From contig JAFPUX010000558.1 in the NCBI GenBank assembly GCA_017413145.1, positions 1-5,306 on the forward strand: 5,306 nucleotides of DNA, given 5' to 3'. Position numbers and translations under genes: made by a program. This stretch comes from Kiritimatiellia bacterium. GTDB lineage: Bacteria; Verrucomicrobiota; Kiritimatiellia; RFP12; UBA3636. Below the pieces are notes generated by a model, which was not told where the DNA came from, did no database searches, and worked only from the letters and a program-made list of their open reading frames with translations. Shown piece by piece: positions 4,717 to 5,306 of this stretch (the first letter of the stretch is position 1; each line of letters starts with the position of its first letter).

Positions 4717-5306
4717 TCAGCCGCGCGCGGCGCGGACGCGGTCCTCGAATTCGGTCTTGGCCTTCTCGGCGCCGTAGCCGGCGCTGCGCTTCACGCGCAC
4801 GCCGCCCTCGACGCGGACCTCGCGCCGCATTTCGTAGCGCGCGCAGTCGACGCGCCGCACGCCGATCGTCGTCGTCTCGCGCAGCACCGCGGCCGCGAGG
4901 GCGTCCGCCGCCTCCGGCTTGCAGATCACGCGCAGCAGGTGGCCCGGACGCCCCTTTTTCATCTGCAGCGGCGAGAGCGAGACGTCGAGCGCGCCGGGTT
5001 CGGCGCGCAGGCGGTCGCACGCCAGCGCCAGGTCCTCGCCCGCCATGTCGTCGAGGTTGCAGAGCAGTTCCGCGACGCGGCCGTTCGGACCGCCCGCCGC
5101 CGCGGGCGGCTCTTCGCCGAGGAACGCGCGCACGGCGTTCGAACGGCCGGGGATTTCGCGGTGGCCGAGGCCGATCCCGACGCGGTCCGTCCGCATCGCG
5201 GGCATCGGACCCCACGCCGCCGCGAACCGCCGCAGAAGCGCGGCGCCGGTGGGCGTCAGGAGCTCGCCCGTGGCGGGGTCGTCACCCCGCCACGGCAGCC
5301 CTTCGA
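4717..5306 (-). CDS. larC: Nickel pincer cofactor biosynthesis protein LarC, C-terminal part
   Basis: 195 residues are visible and the frame stays open through the right edge, so the ATG at 5205 is internal and the gene starts outside the window. Recognisable LarC/DUF111 features, numbered from the edge: ELLTPTGAALLRRF (14-27), GPMPAMRTDRVGIGLG (32-47), the NLDDMAGEDLA segment (83-93), GALDVSLSPLQMKKGRPG (104-121) and RETTTIGVRR (142-151), ending in GYGAEKAKTEFED (176-188). LarC is the CTP-dependent cyclometallase that inserts nickel into the pincer cofactor used by lactate racemase LarA and its relatives; it acts in the cytoplasm after LarB and LarE. Full-length family members are around 400 residues, so about half is seen. 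In some bacteria larC is split by a programmed frameshift into two parts; whether that applies here cannot be judged. The stop (TGA, 4717-4719) is six bases before the phosphoesterase ATG, so the two form an operon. No other lar gene is in view. Confidence 0.9.
   Translation of the reverse strand, partial: EGLPWRGDDPATGELLTPTGAALLRRFAAAWGPMPAMRTDRVGIGLGHREIPGRSNAVRAFLGEEPPAAAGGPNGRVAELLCNLDDMAGEDLALACDRLRAEPGALDVSLSPLQMKKGRPGHLLRVICKPEAADALAAAVLRETTTIGVRRVDCARYEMRREVRVEGGVRVKRSAGYGAEKAKTEFEDRVRAARG

Noticed and set aside
4717..5205. Treating the ATG at 5205 as the start of a small 162-residue protein
   Set aside because: The same frame continues upstream to the window edge with clear LarC sequence (ELLTPTGAALLRRF), so this Met is internal.
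2219..5215. A 998-codon minus-strand open frame through three genes
   Set aside because: It is a shifted frame of the aminotransferase, phosphoesterase and larC genes, extremely Arg-rich, with no recognisable motif.

Overview
This window looks like a chromosomal stretch from a GC-rich bacterium, most plausibly a member of the PVC group such as Kiritimatiellota/Verrucomicrobiota. That assignment is an inference. It rests on the high GC content, a secreted BspA-type leucine-rich-repeat protein with cysteine-containing repeats, a stand-alone PHP-domain hydrolase, and gene starts without Shine-Dalgarno sequences. No marker gene fixes the taxonomy.

Layout from left to right. (1) Positions 1-1089, minus strand: the first 363 residues of a secreted LRR_5/BspA-like protein, running off the left edge. 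(2) 1090-1208: a compact divergent promoter region. One promoter fires left and ends almost on the ATG of the LRR gene, so its mRNA may be leaderless. The other fires right into the PHP gene, whose leader carries a perfect 9-bp stem-loop. (3) 1209-2243, plus: a complete PHP-domain metal-dependent phosphoesterase. (4) About 2244-2394: a palindrome-rich element with a perfect 25-bp-arm inverted repeat and a repeated GC-rich mini-hairpin. It sits between two convergent genes. (5) 2149-3669, minus: a PLP-dependent fold-type I aminotransferase with all catalytic residues. Its terminal helix and stop codon appear to have been replaced by read-through across the palindromic element into the antisense of the PHP gene. 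(6) 3670-3741: a promoter for the aminotransferase that shares a 14-base core with the LRR promoter. (7) 3742-4710 and 4717-5306, minus: a tightly spaced pair made of a YkuE/YaeI-like calcineurin-type metallophosphoesterase and, upstream of it, the C-terminal part of LarC, the nickel-pincer-cofactor enzyme, running off the right edge.

The genes do not form one obvious pathway. larC and the phosphoesterase are probably co-transcribed. The aminotransferase, the PHP gene and the LRR gene each seem to have their own promoter. I see no clear new multi-gene system. The most interesting signals are non-coding or at gene ends: the palindromic element that has apparently remodelled the aminotransferase C-terminus, and the shared promoter core. 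No RNA gene, CRISPR array, transposase or integrase is visible.
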